A DNA stretch of 64,000 bases from Theocolax elegans (GCA_026168455.1 CM047428.1:18566759-18630758); one strand, 5' to 3'. Shown: positions 1 through 12,599, numbered from the stretch's first letter. The notes: generated from the sequence alone by a model not told the origin. A program made the numbers and translations.

Positions 1-29
1 TCGGTCTTCTCACCTGGAACCCTTCTTAC

Positions 30-168
30 CTGCTTGGTATACGCCTTCGGAAAGACTCGACGTTGACTTCCTCGACCGCGAGATACACAGGGTGTGCTTT
101 AAGTTTTCGTAGGTTACAACGCTTAGAGTCGTTTTGTCGACAGGTGTTGACGATCCCAAATTGAAATA
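30..168 (-). other. Possible minus-strand exon with strong splice donor
   Basis: Read on the minus strand, the segment keeps one frame open for about 45 codons and ends next to two good splice donors: CAG/GTAAGAAG (exon end at 30) and, just beyond it, CCAG/GTGAGAAG (exon end near 14). Base composition is visibly richer in GC than the AT-rich DNA that follows. No domain is recognisable and no start codon or acceptor is convincing, so this may be a 5' exon, an internal exon whose gene lies to the left of the window, or chance. Confidence 0.25.
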
Positions 169-1490
169 TCGATCATTTTTTAACTCGGCACAATCATTTC
201 ATTCTTTTTTTTCTAGTACGTTATTTATTTTCAATTTTTCAGGATTTCAGTTCAAATAACCGCGTAATACGCTTTTAATGTCATCTATGATGTATTACAT
301 TTTTACAATATTGTTATAAGTTTACTGAAGATGTAATTATACATTTATGTTAATTCTAGTAATCCCTTCTTAAATAAGCATTATAAATTACTATATTTTA
401 TTTGTTATTATTTATATTTTTTTTTAAAAATAGATGATACAGGTTTTATAATAATTTATGTAGTACATACGGTTATCTAAAAATATAAGATTATATAAGT
501 TACACTTTTTCCTAATTGGTTAAACAATTTATAATTATAAAAATATATAATTTTATAAAAGCTTTATATAAACTCCCTAAAATTTAAATAATCTGATGTT
601 AGCTACGCATTTACAAAACTTCCTAGAAGTTTAAATATTTTGTAAAAAAAATGAAAATTTCAATTCTCGAAATTCAACGATTAACCTATCATTGTCAACT
701 TGAATAACAGTATATTCTAACACACTTAGAAAAGTTGAGTCGTCCAAAGATGCAAAGATGGTCAAGGTATAATATATATTTTTCCTTACGAGGTTTCCTT
801 TTTTTATCGTCCAAGAGAAAAAAAGACCCTTTGGACTATGCTCTAGAGAGGTAAACGTAAATCAAGCAACAGAGATTTGTATGCAACAGACGCATCGCTG
901 TCACGTATCCCCGTTAAACCGCTTTCGTTTGGGTTCTTCCTGATCTCAGCGAAATTCGGAGAATGACCTGGAACTAAAAGGGACATGATCGAAATTAAAA
1001 GAGGTACCGGCTATTTTGGAATGATATGTTCTTAAACTCGAAAAAATATATAAAATATATAACCGAAAATTATATGCGAGTGGAATTTTTTATTATTGTT
1101 CACTTAAATTGTTTAAATGTGTGTTTATATATGTATATAATCGAATTCAAATGATTTTTTAACGTAATAAGATATGTATATACTCTCTCCGTGTAGATTA
1201 ATAAAATTATAATCAATTCTGTAACAATGAAACCTTTTTGATCTCGAAGCATCTTTTATTTCTTAATTCTACAAAAAAGTTGTCTAATCGTATACTATTA
1301 TCCATACCTGTGCAAACGCGTAACTCGTAATTTGTGGAGTTGAAAAAAAATACTTCTAAATAGAAATTATACCTCAAGTATACACGAAAGTACGTTTTCT
1401 AACAGTAGGCTTCACGTATACGAAACAACTTTTTTCCTGACTCCTCGACGTTTGTGTCGCGCAACCTACATAATACGCGCTAAAACACTT
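169..1490. other. AT-rich DNA without recognisable gene
   Basis: About 1.3 kb of AT-rich sequence with short A and T runs. Open frames are short and nothing repeats obviously. I see no exon with paired splice sites on either strand. Confidence 0.5.
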
Positions 1491-2110
1491 GGTGTACTCT
1501 GGTGCGCGGTTGTCTCCGTGAAAACTCAAAAGTCAACTACGGGGTTTAGATGGCAACATTAACGAGAGCAACAATTACGCCGATAAAACTCCACGGTGAA
1601 CCATAAGAAAAAGGAAAAAACATAAAAAAAAAAGAAGAGAGAAGAAAAAAAGAATCAGTGAACCAGGAAGTGGAAAAAAGTTCCCACAGTCATCTCCTGG
1701 GATGAGTGTAAACAATCGGCGACGCTGCCCTCGAAAATAGCAATACCAAACAAAACAACGAAACGGGCATATTCCAGAGGGGAAAGACGCGGAAGGGAAG
1801 GGAGGGCGAGGCGGGGAAGTGAAGGGGGGTGGGGTAGAGAGAGAATGGGATGATTTTCAACAACACCCGTTATACAATGAACCCCCCGGACGGTCGCGCG
1901 AGCGGCTTTGATTCGTCGCTAGTAGCGCACGACAGGTAGCAAAGCGAGTGGAGAAAGAAGAAGAATAAGAAGAAGGGGAGTGAAGAAAAGCGAGTAGACG
2001 CTACAGGTGTACAAACCAAGCTGAGAGCACTCTTGCAGAGTGCCGCTGTTAGCGCATCGCACTATGACTAATTATGAGCGCGAGCGAAGCCGACGATCGC
2101 CCCCTAACTC
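1491..2110. promoter_or_regulatory. CpG- and purine-rich island, possible promoter region
   Basis: A sharp change of composition: a purine-rich stretch with G runs and GGGGTGGGG-type words near 1790-1845, followed by CpG-rich DNA around 1885-2075. It stands out from very AT-rich flanks on both sides, as insect promoters or 5' untranslated exons often do. The open frames crossing it (for example from 2040) have low-complexity Ser/Phe-rich translations and are not believable proteins. Assignment as a promoter is inference from composition only. Confidence 0.3.
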
Positions 2111-2784
2111 CCTGGTGCGTTATAGATATACCTACACCTCTCTCTTCCTCCTCTTTCTTTATTTTTGCTCCGTTCGTTTGTACGCGCGCGCGCCACGCTT
2201 TGCTTCTGCCGATAATAATTTTCTCTCCTACCGAGAGTCATTGTTCTTTCTTTTTTCTTGTAATACCAATATCCACCCATTTCGGGGTATTCACACTAGG
2301 TTTAATTTACTTAAATTTATTCATAACTTATGCACGATGCCTTTGGTTCACTGCTGTCCACCTGATATAAAAATGGAGTAAACTTTAAAGTTTTGTAACT
2401 TTCTTGAATTTTTTCGTACCCCTAACTTAATTATTATATTTTTCCTGAAAAATTTTTGACATTTTTTTATATCCACTTATGTTTTCACGTTATTCGATTG
2501 TTAAAAATATAATTATTTTTATATAAAAGGCGACTATTACAATTTTTGTAAAAATAAAGTTACACAAATTTAAGACAAAGCAGTCGATAGCTCTTCAAAA
2601 AAGCAATACGAATTCCCGCCAGCTATTTTATATTTTTAGTAATATTTTTTAAAACACATCATTAAATTATAAAATAACGTGTAATAAAAAACGTTTAAAA
2701 TATTAGTATTAATACAATTAATCGAAAGAGTTCGAAACATATAATTTTACAGTATGCTTTAAAATACTATTCAAGTAATACCTG
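2111..2784. other. AT-rich DNA, nothing recognised
   Basis: AT-rich sequence with no splice-bounded open frame and no obvious repeat apart from short A/T tracts. Confidence 0.4.
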
Positions 2785-3921
2785 CACTGAGAAAAAACTG
2801 CATAGCAATATTTACCAAAAAATTTAGTAAAGTACAATATAAGTAATACAACCTGATTATTTTATTGATTTCACTATACTATAGCTGAATTATTTATAAA
2901 CGTATACTTAAATCAACCAACTTTTTTTGAACAATGGGTCCAGTTAATTTATTGATATTCGACTGTATTTTTTACTATAATTCGCTTAGTTAAATTTACT
3001 ATTTAGAAATACTTAATACAACCCTAATTTCTTAAAAATATTTACAATTAAAATTTTGTTACTTTTACAATATATTATTGCAGTGTCATTATTACACAAT
3101 GCAATATTGTTAAATATACTATGTTTTTAAAGTATGTTTAAATAAAATTTTTTATTGATACTAATTAATATGCGGTACAATGAACTATATATTAAAAGAG
3201 AATTTACGGATTCAATGGTAAATGGTACTATTTCTATAAATATTATTACCCATGTATACAATAACTGAATTCCTTTATACGTATTTCGAAATACGTTCGT
3301 CAGTGTATTGTTTGTCGTCGAAGGACATGGACGTACAGCAAAGTGTAGAGGACTTACTGAGTGGGAATTAGCCCAATAAAAAATCAAATGTATTTAAGTG
3401 ATTTCTGGTATAACAATAATGTTTTCAATGATAAAATTTATTATCAAATATGTGAGGAATCTAATAGAATATTTAATATGTAATTTAATATGTAAAGAGT
3501 ATTATATGTATATGTGTAAAAATAAAACTATGTACATTTTATAAACTTATATGTATAACTTGTTTTATAAAAAAAAATAAATTTTTAAAAACAAAATTTT
3601 AACTATCTTTTCATTTCGCACAACCGTATCTTAAAGTCTAACTTATTATAAATTATAGTAAAACTAAAAATTATGATGCATTTGTAATATTATTTTTCTA
3701 TTAATTTCTATTATAATTTATAGTAGTGTTTAATAAAAATATAATATAGTAATTTTTAATAAATAAATATTTTTAAATATATAGTTAAATTACAATTTCT
3801 TTTTTGTAAATGGTACTTACAATTTTCAGAAATAGTTTTACCATAAAATATTGCAGTATAGTTATTGCACTATATTTTCTGGTAATTTTATAGTAAAATT
3901 AACCTTTTTTTTCTCTCAGTG
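2785..3921. mobile_element. TIR element of the CACTGAGAAA family, decayed
   Basis: The left end begins CACTGAGAAAAA at 2785 and the right end is the inverse (TTTCTCTCAGTG) ending at 3921. Both ends continue with related AT-rich subterminal sequence containing TTTACCA/TGGTAA words. Both flanks show TG, which could be a mutated 2-bp duplication. The interior has no believable transposase. It belongs with the complete copies at 5100-5287, 7309-7496 and 5749-6130. Its right end lies inside the first unit of the 2.2-kb tandem duplication. Confidence 0.45.
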
Positions 3922-3938
3922 TGAATGTCAATTTTTAA

Positions 3939-4317
3939 GGGGATGTCGGACTCAGAAAATGGTCATTTTAAATATTTTTTTATAAACAATGAATACATTT
4001 TTTAAAAAATCCTGAACGCCATGCCCTTAGGCATGTTTTAAACAGTATACTCAATATTTTTCTGATTTTAAAATTGTAATATATTTCTGATTTTTGCGTT
4101 GAAAATTCATGCCTTTTTCGATCAATAATTACCGACCGAAATTTGTTTATTCATTTATTTAATTAACAATTTTTTTTTCTTAAAAAATCAAAACGTAATG
4201 CTTTCGCTTTTGTTTTAAACTACCCTTATGTTTTTTTTTAGATTTTGAATTCAATATTTCAAACATAATTCTTATGTTGAAAAGTGTAGATCGCTGTAAT
4301 TTGGGTCCGACATCCCG
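3939..4317. mobile_element. piggyBac-like MITE with TTAA target duplication (copy 1)
   Basis: A 379-bp sequence begins GGGGATGTCGGAC and ends with the inverse GTCCGACATCCCG, and is flanked on both sides by TTAA (3935-3938 and 4318-4321). TTAA duplication with short terminal inverted repeats is the signature of piggyBac-superfamily insertion. No coding capacity. It was duplicated with the 2.2-kb block. Confidence 0.8.
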
Positions 4318-5099
4318 TTAAGAACAAAGTTTTGACAAATTATAGAGAATTTTATGAATGATATTTATAATGGTGTCGGAAATTATTATGATTTTTTTCA
4401 CTCTTTTTTTACTTAACAACTGTTTTCTTATACATATAAGCTTTTATGCGGAGACTCGCAAATAACCGCGCGTGATTGATTTTTGAGTAACGTTGATAAA
4501 ATATGTATAGAAATGAAACAAAAATTAACAACTTACAAATAAGTATGAATAAAGCTATGTGTAGAATTTGAACCCATATTACCACGCAAATTTTCAATAA
4601 TGAACGAAAATCTAAACTTGTTAGCCGCGCGGGGTGGTGCGTGGCCGTGCAACGGTGCGTGCGGTGGGAAGGGGGACCCCTATTTCTCTATACACAAAGA
4701 TAGGGAGATGTCATAGTCACATATACCTTATACACATGTACCGACATTATAGACTTTTCGTTTATTCAGTCAATTTTTAATCACAATTTAACGAACGTAC
4801 TCACGTTCTATTTAATATGTAAATGTTAGTACGACGGTAAAATATGGAAATTTTACGTATTCATCAAATAAAATGAAAAATTGTAATCTCGGTACTGTAA
4901 TACGGCAAAAATGAGCGAATGGGAGTATATATGGATATACTTAAATATTTAGGGTTTCTTTTTATATAACAACCTACTATATTTATATTATAGTATTCAA
5001 AACAAATATTTCATAAATTATGCGATTTCCACTAGGGTATGATAATAAGAATTTGTAATTTTACTATTATAACACATCTTGTGTGTACTTTTACATGTA

Positions 5100-5287
5100 C
5101 ACTGCGAAAAATTTGCTAGTATAAATTACTATTTTAATGGTAAAAGGAAAACAGACTTGCGCAGTTAAAAAAATTTATTAAAAAATTGTATTTTTTACAA
5201 TTACTAATAGTAATATTCATAATTATATAAGTTTGTCCTTCGTTTACCATTAAAATAGTCATTTTTACTAAAAAATTTTTCTCAGTG
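5100..5287. mobile_element. 188-bp MITE with TA target duplication (copy 1)
   Basis: The terminal inverted repeats of roughly 45 bp start CACTGCGAAAAATTT on the left and, inverted, CACTGAGAAAAATTT on the right, each continuing into a shared CTATTTTAATGGTAAA block. TA lies on both sides (5098-5099, 5288-5289), as expected for Tc1/mariner-type insertion. Non-coding. Confidence 0.8.
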
Positions 5288-5748
5288 TACTTAAAAAAAT
5301 ATCATGTACATTATCGTTATACGAATTAAATACCAGATTATTTCGTTATCCCGTTAAATACATTAACGTTACTGTATATTTTGTACTATATTACATTAAA
5401 GACAAAAATTAAAGATACACCAATTTCTTACTTACAAGGAAAATATCCCAATCCTGCGGGAACCGGATCTTTACCAAACACTATTTTAGCCCCTAACGCT
5501 CCTTTTTACAATAGATATAAGCAAATAACGAAAATTTTTGTCAAGAAAACCCTTGATTTTGATTGCTTGTAAATCAGACGTTTAAATATTATTTATTTGG
5601 TCAAAAGTTATAAAAAAACGAATTTAACGATATTTTAATGACAATTTTGAATTAAAAAATTTTTTAGACTAAATTGTCTTCTTATTTTTATTTTTTCCAT
5701 AACTTTAGACCAAGTCATAATATTTGAGCTTCTTATTTTTTAAATCCA

Positions 5749-6130
5749 CACCGAGAGAAATATATAGTAACTATTACCAGAAAAAAACAATAAAATATAG
5801 TGCAATATGGATACAACTATATTTTCAAGCGCAAATAATGAGAAAAATATAGTTTTAGTTGTCAAAAAAAATGATGACCAATTTAATATTTCATTACAAA
5901 ATACGAAACGTTCATATTGCCATAAGTATAATAAAATTAGTATAGCTGAGAAAATTGGTACCGTTTACTATAAATAAATATTTTTAAATATATAGTTAAA
6001 TTACAATTTCTTTTTTGTAAATGGTACTTACAATTTTCAGAAATAGTTTTACCATAAAATATTGCAGTATAGTTATTGCACTATATTTTCTGGTAATTTT
6101 ATAGTAAAATTAACCTTTTTTTCTCTCAGT
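5749..6130. mobile_element. MITE of the CACTGAGA family straddling the duplication join
   Basis: Left end CACCGAGAGAAATATA and right end, inverted, CACTGAGAGAAAAAAA, with long matching subterminal blocks containing ATTACCAGAAAA and ATAGTGCAAT. About 380 bp. It spans the join between the two units of the 2.2-kb duplication (near 5970): its right half is the start of unit 2 and its left half the end of unit 1. Confidence 0.65.
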
Positions 6131-6148
6131 GTGAATGTCAATTTTTAA

Positions 6149-6527
6149 GGGGATGTCGGACTCAGAAAATGGTCATTTTAAATATTTTTTTATAAACAAT
6201 GAATACATTTTTTAAAAAATCCTGAACGCCATGCCTTAGGCATGTTTTAAACAGTATACTCAATATTTTTCTGATTTTAAAATTGTAATATATTTCTGAT
6301 TTTTGCGTTGAAAATTCATGCCTTTTTCGATCAATAATTACCGACCGAAATTTGTTTATTCATTTATTTAATTAACAATTTTTTTTTCTTAAAAAATCAA
6401 AACGTAATGCTTTCGCTTTTGTTTTAAACTACCCTTATGATTTTTTTTTAGATTTTTAATTCAATATTTCCAACATAATTCTTATGTTGCAAAGTGTAGA
6501 TCGCTGTAATTTGGGTCCGACATCCCG
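6149..6527. mobile_element. piggyBac-like MITE with TTAA target duplication (copy 2)
   Basis: Duplicate of the element at 3939-4317, again bounded by TTAA (6145-6148 and 6528-6531), same length of 379 bp. Confidence 0.8.
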
Positions 6528-7308
6528 TTAAGAACAAAGTTTTGACAAATTATAGAGAATTTTATGAATGATATTTATAATGGTGTCGGAAATTATTATG
6601 ATTTTTTTCACTCTTTTTTTACTTAACAACTGTTTTCTTATACATATAAGCTTTTATGCGGAGACTCGCAAATAACCGCGCGTGATTGATTTTTGAGTAA
6701 CGTTGATAAAATATGTATAGAAATGAAACAAAAATTAACAACTTACAAATAAGTATGAATAAAGCTATGTGTAGAATTTGAACCCATATTACCACGCAAA
6801 TTTTCAATAATGAACGAAAATCTAAACTTGTTAGCCGCGCGGGGTGGTGCGTGGCCGTGCAACGGTGCGTGCGGTGGGAAGGGGGACCCCTATTTCTCTA
6901 TACACAAAGATAGGGAGATGTCATAGTCACATATACCTTATACACATGTACCGACATTATAGACTTTTCGTTTTATTCAGTCAATTTTTAATCACAATTT
7001 AACGAACGTACTCACGTTCTATTTAATATGTAAATGTTAGTACGACGGTAAAATATGGAAATTTTACGTATTCATCAAATAAAATGAAAAATTGTAATCT
7101 CGGTACTGTAATACGGCAAAAATGAGCGAATGGGAGTATATGGATATACTTAAATATTTAGGGTTTCTTTTTATATAACAACCTACTATATTTATATTAT
7201 AGTATTCAAAACAAATATTTCATAAATTATGCGATTTCCACTAGGGTATGATAATAAGAATTTGTAATTTTACTATTATAACACATCTTGTGTGTACTTT
7301 TACATGTA

Positions 7309-7496
7309 CACTGCGAAAAATTTGCTAGTATAAATTACTATTTTAATGGTAAAAGGAAAACAGACTTGCGCAGTTAAAAAAATTTATTAAAAAATTGTAT
7401 TTTTTACAATTACTAATAGTAATATTCATAATTATATAAGTTTGTCCTTCGTTTACCATTAAAATAGTCATTTTTACTAAAAAATTTTTCTCAGTG
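7309..7496. mobile_element. 188-bp MITE with TA target duplication (copy 2)
   Basis: Duplicate of 5100-5287 inside the second unit; TA lies on both sides. Confidence 0.8.
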
Positions 7497-7959
7497 TACT
7501 TAAAAAAATATCATGTACATTATCGTTATACGAATTAAATACCAGATTATTTCGTTATCCCGTTAAATACATTAACGTTACTGTATATTTTGTACTATAT
7601 TACATTAAAGACAAAAATTAAAGATACACCAATTTCTTACTTACAAGGAAAATATCCCAATCCTGCGGGAACCGGATCTTTACCAAACACTATTTTTAGC
7701 CCCTAACGCTCCTTTTTACAATAGATATAAGCAAATAACGAAAATTTTTGTCAAGAAAACCCTTGATTTTGATTGCTTGTAAATCAGACGTTTAAATATT
7801 ATTTATTTGGTCAAAAGTTATAAAAAAACGAATTTAACGATATTTTAATGACAATTTTGAATTAAAAAATTTTTTAGACTAAATTGTCTTCTTATTTTTA
7901 TTTTTTCCATAACTTTAGACCAAGTCATAATATTTGAGCTTCTTATTTTTTTAAATCCA

Positions 7960-9219
7960 CACCGAGAGAAATATATAGTAACTATTACCAGAAAAAAACA
8001 ATAAAATATAGTGCAATATGGATACAACTATATTTTCAAGCGCAAATAATGAGAAAAATATAGTTTTAGTTGTCAAAAAAAATGATGACCAATTTAATAT
8101 TTCATTACAAAATACGAAACGTTCATATTGCCATAAGTATAATAAAATTAGTATAGCTGAGAAAATTGGTACCGTTTACTATAAATAAATATTTTATAAA
8201 TAGGGAAATTGGCAATTCATTAAAAATCCGTACAAACGATAATAAGTTTAAAAAAGTAATTAACACCATATACGTTTAATTTTTTTATTTTTTGTTTATG
8301 TTTACAATATAATTATACATATGCATATGTACTTCTATTTGTGGCTATTACAAACATTGACATAAAATATATTTTTTATTATTTTTGAAGTTGTATAAGT
8401 AATAAATGTTACAATCAAGTAACTTATCATAAACAACAAACTCATTGCTTTGCAATACTTCATATATTACCTTCAAATATTGAAATATAGTGACATAGTC
8501 CCCACTCTATCACGAGATTTTTTACTTCTAACTCGAACATGATGCCTATGGAACAATCTGCGTACAACTGAATATTGGTTTCACATTCAAACTCAAAATT
8601 TTTGGCGTTTTTACATGGCAACGTTGTAAATACTTTTCATAGGGCATTGTTTTCACACGTAAACATAGTATCACCTCAATGTTTTTCAGGAATTCTTGTA
8701 TTATTACTACAATTTACATTTACTAAAAGTTCTTACGTTTTGCAATTTTTTACAATTTCTCACAGTTTAAAATATGATTGAAATACATAACTATATTTAT
8801 TATTTATTAATTTAAAAGCAATAAAAATACATAAAAATTACACTTATACTTGACAATAAAAATTTAGTATCTGTAGCTAAAAAATATATTGAATTAAGCC
8901 ATTGAAGTACGTTTAAACTAACTAAAACAATATAGAATCAATAGTTGAACAAAATACCGTAGAATTAACAAGCAAATAATTGTAACAGTAAACATTGTAT
9001 AATAGGTAAATTAACTAAAAAATATATATTACAAATCACTATAATATTTACTAATGTTCATCTTAATTTAATATCTACATTAAATAGTAATTTTTACATT
9101 ACAAATAAGACTATGTTTACTATAATTTAGTCATACCTGCAAGAAAATTAGCTTGTTATAACTATATGACAGTTTACTAGCTAATATGGTTATTATTCCT
9201 AAAGCGATTTTTCTCAGTG
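7960..9219. mobile_element. TIR element of the CACTGAGA family, decayed
   Basis: Starts CACCGAGAGAAATATA at 7960, inside unit 2 of the duplication, and reaches an inverted end TTTTTCTCAGTG at 9219. The interior is AT-rich with no recognisable protein. The two ends may come from different insertions, so treating them as one element is uncertain. Confidence 0.35.
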
Positions 9220-10594
9220 CAATCTACTCGATCTCAGCTTTCTTTCAAACTTGGGGGTTTAAGTGTCTATCTTCATTTGTATTTGAGTTATCAGCAAACA
9301 AATTAAAGGATATTTTTAGCTTATATCTATCGTAAAATTGGGCATTGACATCTACTACACCGCCTTCCCTATAGGGATATTATAATATTATAATATTCTT
9401 ATAGTATAGTAAACATATCCTAGAGTTTGGTATAAATCTGTTTTCCGGAGTTGGGATACTCTCCTTATCGGTCTTACTTTAACCTAAACAAATTACTTAT
9501 TTTATAGGTAAAATCATGCGTAATTTAAAATAACAACAACAACAACAAAAATTATGTACATTTTCCTTAAAGTTATTATTTATAGTGTATAGTTGTTATC
9601 TACATATAGTCGTATGACCTCCGTCGCTGATTAGCACCGATTTGGGAGCATAAAAAGAGCGACATTAAAATAATAATAATAAAAAAATATTTTTAATGTA
9701 TATAATATATAGTTTTATTTTGAAATTACACGGTGTGAATGCCCCTTGATCTCTTTTTCTCGGTCGCTGGTTCGTTTGCTCCCCTTTTTTTTTGTCGTTG
9801 AGCATGCCTTTTTTCACATCAGGCATCTCTGTCTTTTCCTTCAATTTTTTTTCCTTTCCATTGTAATAGGCTCTAGGAGTCAAAAGAACACCGCCGTGGA
9901 AGGTGACGCGACAAATCTCGCGCAATCCTCGTCGCCTTTGATTTAGAAGGAACTAATTCGCGCCTTCCGGTAAAACAACTATGCTCCGTATAGGTATAGA
10001 TCCTCTGGTAACGAATCGTGAAAGGAAGAAATTGAAATTTTCATCGTATTTTGTCGCGTGACATTCTATGGGATGATTGATCTTGAACTTGTTCTTCTTT
10101 TTCTTCTTCTTTTTTTTCGTGTAGGTAAATAGATTCGATGGAAATTATAGGTTTGAATGCTTTAAATCTCTCAACTTATTGTTGTTCATAATTTCTCTAG
10201 CTATACCTTTTTCAATTTTATTACTAAAATAATACTTAAGTTAAATATCTAAGGCATTTATTTAACTAACTTTTGGACTCGTATGCCGTTTCTTCTACAG
10301 GAAGAATTGCTACTGATAATTAACGTAAATTAAACAGTTTAACGTAAATTAACGTAAATTTTTTTTTGCAATGAGTTTTGGTAGAAATGTAAAGCTGTTG
10401 AGACCTTTATGAAAAATTAATTAATATAAGATTATACAAAATTAGATTAAATTTTATACACGATTGTCTAAAACAAGACAATCAATATGTCGATTTATAT
10501 CTAGGTTACGATAAAAATTTGTCAAAAGAGAAGGTAAAAATTTTAATAAATAAACGAATACTGTTTTTATTATAAAATATAATATTTATTATAT
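9220..10594. other. AT-rich DNA, mildly GC-richer patch near 9600-10080
   Basis: No splice-bounded coding exon found. A patch around 9720-9950 is richer in CpG and pyrimidine runs, and a short AT palindrome lies near 9370-9395. Open frames here translate to low-complexity Phe/Leu- or Lys-rich strings and are not accepted as genes. Confidence 0.4.
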
Positions 10595-11473
10595 TGACTA
10601 TTATCTATCACTGTGTGACAATTTCAAACAAACATATTGTTGTTAAATTTTAATTGAATTTGGTTGGTCTTGCTGAGCTAACGTCTAACGACTCTAAGAA
10701 CTCCAAGTTGCTCGCTCGAAAAGGCACGACAATTCGCCGCGTATCAATCCCGAGGACAACATTATGAAGGCCACAAGCCGCCAGACATAAACCAAAAGAA
10801 GAAGCAAATAAAATACTAAGTAATAAAATTGAAAATATTTTAATAAGAAAGAAAGAAATTTTAAGTCTATGTGTTTCGTCTTGGGACCGTCTGCCAGAAC
10901 TCATCAGTGGGGCGCAGACGGTCCCTGCCCCAGACACACAAGACAGTATTATTGAATCAAAATAATGATAAACTTAAAATTTTGGTATCGTAAGAACGAA
11001 TGAACGGAGCCTATATAAGTACACATAAGGTGGAAAATCTGATTGTGGATGGAAAAGTGTCCCCTAACATCAGAGTATGTACTATGGACATAATCTTAAA
11101 CCAAAGTCCTGTTATTATTAAAAATATAATTTTTTCTCGCCCAGGCAAAAGTTTTTAAATTTATATTGAATTTTGTTGGTCTTGCTGAGCTAACGTCTAA
11201 CGACTTTTCGAGCGAGCAACTTGGAGTTCTTAGAGTCGTTAGACGTTAGCTCAGCAAGACCAACAAAATTCAATATAAATTTAAAAACTTTTGCCTGGGC
11301 GAGAAAAAATTATATTTTTAAACATATTGTTGCATTAAAAAATGGCATTGGAAGAAAATTTACCAGATTTGCAACATACGAAGCAGACAAAGACTCAAAT
11401 TTCCTTTCAATGCTATTTTCTAACGCAACACTGTTTTTGTTTGAAATTTCGCACAGTGACAGATAATAGTCAA
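10595..11473. mobile_element. TIR element (about 880 bp) containing a long palindrome
   Basis: The outer ends form an inverted repeat: TTGACTATTATCTATCACTG at the left and, inverted, TTGACTATTATCTGTCACTG at the right, continuing into a shared TTTCAAACAAA block. Inside, the segment near 10655-10715 is repeated inverted at 11205-11285 and partly direct at 11160-11204, forming the palindrome listed separately. Two open frames inside (minus 10937-10650 and plus 11221-11466) share a short peptide only because they lie on these inverted copies. No transposase recognised; flanking duplication unclear. Confidence 0.6.
11119..11320. repeat. Essentially perfect palindrome, 86-bp arms, 30-bp spacer
   Basis: Arms 11119-11204 and 11235-11320 are reverse complements with no mismatch that I can see; the spacer is 11205-11234. 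The spacer sequence itself occurs inverted in the left part of the host element near 10675-10715, which suggests an inversion event inside the element. The structure would fold into a long cruciform or hairpin. Confidence 0.85.
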
Positions 11474-11786
11474 AGGAAGGGCAATGATGTCTTTATTTGG
11501 CACAATTTCCTTTATTTATTTAACCACAATAATTTTTCCACCTCTATTGACTCGGTCGGTAAGTATTGAGTATGCCATCCCCTTAAATTGAGTTAGTAAA
11601 AAGAGATTATCGGAAAAAAAGCAAACGGAAAAAGGCAGTTCCCTAAAAAATAACTATATATATGTAAGAATTGTAATTATATAGCTTACATATATATATA
11701 TATATATAACTGACATGTTTAAGATAATAGTACCATAGTATTAGTAAGTAATTAATTAATTTGCAACTTTACCGAATCATTTATTT

Positions 11787-11886
11787 NNNNNNNNNNNNNN
11801 NNNNNNNNNNNNNNNNNNNNNNNNNNNNNNNNNNNNNNNNNNNNNNNNNNNNNNNNNNNNNNNNNNNNNNNNNNNNNNNNNNNNNN
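11787..11886. other. Assembly gap (100 N)
   Basis: A run of exactly 100 N. A TA dinucleotide run (11690-11710) lies just to the left, and degenerate repeats begin immediately to the right. A 100-N gap is usually a gap of unknown size, so the two sides may not be adjacent in the genome. Confidence 0.99.
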
Positions 11887-12520
11887 GACAATTTACTAAG
11901 AGTACCCTAGTGGAAATATTATTTATTCATAAATGTTTTAAACTATTTTAATCTGTTTAAAACAGTTTATAAATGTTCAAAAATGTGCAGTTTCGGACAT
12001 TAAAACACTTTTAAATAGTTTTGAACGATTTTAAACATTTTCAAACAGTTTTAAACAGTTCTAAACATTTAAATAACTTTTTACATTCGAAGCAATTTTA
12101 AATTGTTTCAAACTTTTTTAAATATTTTTAAACAGTTCTAAATATTTCTATTGAAACGATTTTTATTGACAAGAATCTATTCATGTCAATTATAAACAGT
12201 TTTAAACTTTTTATTTGAGATATCGACGGTGAGTGTATTTTGTTTAAAATAATTTTAAACGATTTTAAAGGTTTTCAACATTTTAAACAGTTGTGAACAA
12301 ATAATATTTTTAAAAAATGAGGGTGAATACAAAATTTGTATCACAGTTTTAAATAATTTTAGACGATTTTAAATTTTTGTTTACAATATAGTTAATAGAA
12401 ATCTGTTTTAAATGATTTTAAGCATTTTATTCAAAGTAGGATGAATATAAATTTGTTAACCTCTGTTTCAAATGATTTCAAACAGTTTCAAACAGTTTTA
12501 AATTTCCGTACTATATTATT
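11887..12520. repeat. Degenerate short-period repeat of TTTTAAACAGTT type
   Basis: The words CAGTTTTAAA, GATTTTAAA and TTTTAAACATTT recur dozens of times at irregular 10-25-bp spacing. No exact tandem unit survives. A similar but weaker pattern (ACTTTAAYACATTTT) is seen at 49650-49900. Confidence 0.7.
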
Positions 12521-12599
12521 AGTTATTTAAATAATATTGTCCAAAGTAAAAGATAGAAGACTGACATGAAGTGCTTTTATGTATTCAATATATTATATA

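Larger units (their letters stand above)
3760..5970. repeat. Tandem duplication, unit 1 (about 2.21 kb)
   Basis: The block starting near 3760 is repeated almost base for base from 5971, with only a few substitutions and 1-2 base indels. The join lies in an AAATAAATATTTTT-type word, which would provide microhomology. The unit contains a TTAA-flanked MITE, a GC-rich patch (4615-4680) and a TA-flanked 188-bp MITE. Identical short open frames occur in both copies; they are AT-rich and show no domain, so I do not call them genes. Confidence 0.9.
5971..8186. repeat. Tandem duplication, unit 2
   Basis: Near-identical second copy of 3760-5970; see that entry. Differences are single substitutions and short homopolymer or dinucleotide indels, for example one fewer AT near 7138. 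The copies are therefore recent, or the assembly has duplicated one locus. Confidence 0.9.

Noticed and set aside
2040..2381. 113- and 98-codon frames in the GC-richer island
   Set aside because: Overlapping frames with Ser/Phe/Leu-rich translation and no homology signal.
4409..4597. Duplicated 62-codon minus-strand frame (also at 6619-6807)
   Set aside because: Identical only because the whole 2.2 kb is duplicated; AT-rich, no domain, no codon-level constraint visible between the copies.
10650..11466. Two frames sharing a SSARPTKFN peptide, as a possible small gene family
   Set aside because: The sharing is explained by the inverted copies that build the palindrome.
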